Shown here one piece after another: positions 63,215-64,000 of a DNA stretch of 64,000 nucleotides (position 1 is its first letter; every line of letters begins with the position of its first letter). The position numbers and the translations under genes were made by a program. This stretch comes from CAYFQB01 sp964345225 (GTDB taxonomy: Bacteria; Nitrospirota; Thermodesulfovibrionia; Thermodesulfovibrionales; UBA6898), in assembly GCA_964345225.1 (NCBI GenBank), contig CAYFQB010000009.1, positions 1 through 64,000 on the forward strand, in the 5' to 3' direction. The notes under the pieces were generated by a model. The model ran no database searches, was not told where the DNA came from, and saw only the letters and a list, made by a program, of their open reading frames with translations.

Positions 63215-64000
63215 TTAAGTATTTATTTGTACAACAGAGGTTAAATGCATATCTTTTTCTGTTATAATATCCCAGACATCTGGAGTTGAAAGCAATTTTT
63301 TCAAAAGTCTTATATTTGTTGAATGTCCTGATTTATTTGCGATAATATGGCCATATATAGGAAAGCCAATAAGAGAGAAATCTCCAATAGAATCAAGTAT
63401 TTTATGGCGTACCAATTCATCTTCGAATCTTAATTTCGAAGAGTTTAGTATTCCGTTTTCTCCTAGTACAATAGCATTGTCAAGTGAGCCACCCTTTGCA
63501 AAGCCATTTGTACGGAGATATTCAATATCCTTTAAAAATCCGAATGTTCTTGCAGGGGCTATTTCACTCACAAAGGTTTCCTCAGTAATTTCAAGACTGA
63601 GTCTCTGTTCTCCGATACCGTAATGTTTGAATGATATGCTGTATGTTATGCGTGTGCCATTGTATGGAAATAGAGCTACTTTTGTGATGCCATCCTCAAA
63701 AATAAATGGTCTTGTTATTCTTAAAAATGGTCTTTTTTTGCCCTGTTTGGCAATGCCGGCTTTCAGTATAATATTTATTAATTCAGTTGAGCTACCATCC
63801 AAAATAGGTATCTCGGGGCCGTTTACTTCTAAAAAAATATTGTCTATTCCGAGTCCGGCAAGGGCGGATAAGATGTGCTCAACTGTCCTGATCTTGACCC
63901 CGTTATTCCCGATCGTAGTTGCAAAAGCGGTATCAATTACTGAACTTACATTAGCTTTTATAAATGTATTTTTGTCTTTTCTTATGAACGTTATCCCCGC
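63215..64000 (-). CDS. lpxC: UDP-3-O-acyl-N-acetylglucosamine deacetylase LpxC, 5' end cut by window edge
   Basis: 262 codons open to the right edge. The first zinc histidine motif is VEHILSALAGLGIDN (in 63803-64000), followed by GPEIPILDGSSTELI. The second motif is RHKILDSIGDFSLIG with the zinc His and Asp, then the catalytic His in NKSGHSTNI. It catalyses the committed step of lipid A synthesis, which implies an LPS-type outer membrane. About 30 N-terminal residues should lie beyond the window. The C-terminal end is normal. Confidence 0.95.
   Translation of the reverse strand, partial: AGITFIRKDKNTFIKANVSSVIDTAFATTIGNNGVKIRTVEHILSALAGLGIDNIFLEVNGPEIPILDGSSTELINIILKAGIAKQGKKRPFLRITRPFIFEDGITKVALFPYNGTRITYSISFKHYGIGEQRLSLEITEETFVSEIAPARTFGFLKDIEYLRTNGFAKGGSLDNAIVLGENGILNSSKLRFEDELVRHKILDSIGDFSLIGFPIYGHIIANKSGHSTNIRLLKKLLSTPDVWDIITEKDMHLTSVVQINT

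Overview
The window looks like a chromosomal segment of an AT-leaning, Gram-negative bacterium. LpxC, a Wza/Wzc-type exopolysaccharide export operon, an outer-membrane barrel protein and several lipoproteins imply an outer membrane. A single-domain NrpR nitrogen regulator (best known from methanogens), split archaeal-type glutamate synthases, an archaemetzincin, and heavy intergenic repeat loads fit Nitrospirota (Thermodesulfovibrionia-like) best. That placement is inference from gene content, not a phylogeny.

Layout. 1-8.5 kb (minus strand): exopolysaccharide operon, wza -> wzc -> TPR/carbohydrate-binding protein -> J-domain membrane protein -> O-antigen ligase/polymerase (cut by the left edge), with a FecR/SLBB protein upstream. 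8.77-9.2 kb: initiator tRNA-Met with a truncated integrase and a second tRNA 3' fragment, the scar of an integrated element. 9.7-15.1 kb (plus): cdaA-cdaR-glmM (c-di-AMP and cell-wall precursor synthesis), then comEC. 15.1-18 kb (minus): a Janus/Ocnus (PHPT1-like) protein, an archaemetzincin, hemB and a HesB/IscA-like protein. 18.3-22.8 kb (minus): glnB, nrpR and an FMN glutamate synthase, then a KaiC-like/XRE/cupin fusion regulator. 23.6-26.3 kb: two LuxR-type regulators around a PilZ protein, and a RAYT (REP-associated tyrosine transposase).

26.5-42 kb (plus) is the most distinctive stretch. It holds two 'cNMP-binding + GAF protein followed by class III nucleotide cyclase' pairs, a metallo-beta-lactamase-fold protein with the class II cyclic-nucleotide phosphodiesterase motif, a FecR/TPR/beta-barrel outer-membrane protein next to a Cys-rich secreted protein, a polysaccharide-deacetylase lipoprotein and a TPR/LysM lipoprotein. 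Makers, readers and a candidate eraser of cyclic nucleotides sit beside cell-surface genes, so this looks like a cyclic-nucleotide-controlled envelope locus.

42-47.5 kb: a split glutamate synthase in three ORFs behind a consensus sigma-70 promoter, a perfect palindrome at the start site and an attenuator-like terminator. 47.7-64 kb: mscL, a DUF4197 protein, a UbiB/AarF kinase, nadE with two small proteins and rsmI, VanZ, a DUF362 ferredoxin protein, acs with a divergent Crp/Fnr regulator, nfo, a winged-helix regulator, a 35-residue lysine-rich histone-like peptide, and lpxC (cut by the right edge).

Most larger gaps carry low-complexity repeats, many with 7-bp periodicity (GCGCATA-, AGTAAGC-, GTCAATA-, CCTACTA-type words), plus an interspersed element with a fixed core ending in GTAACCGTGACCGTTAGACG. 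In two genes (the J-domain gene and comEC) these repeats have become in-frame coding sequence. A separate palindrome family (AGGGACACTTCCCTATT and its complement) occurs around the RAYT and at other gene ends.
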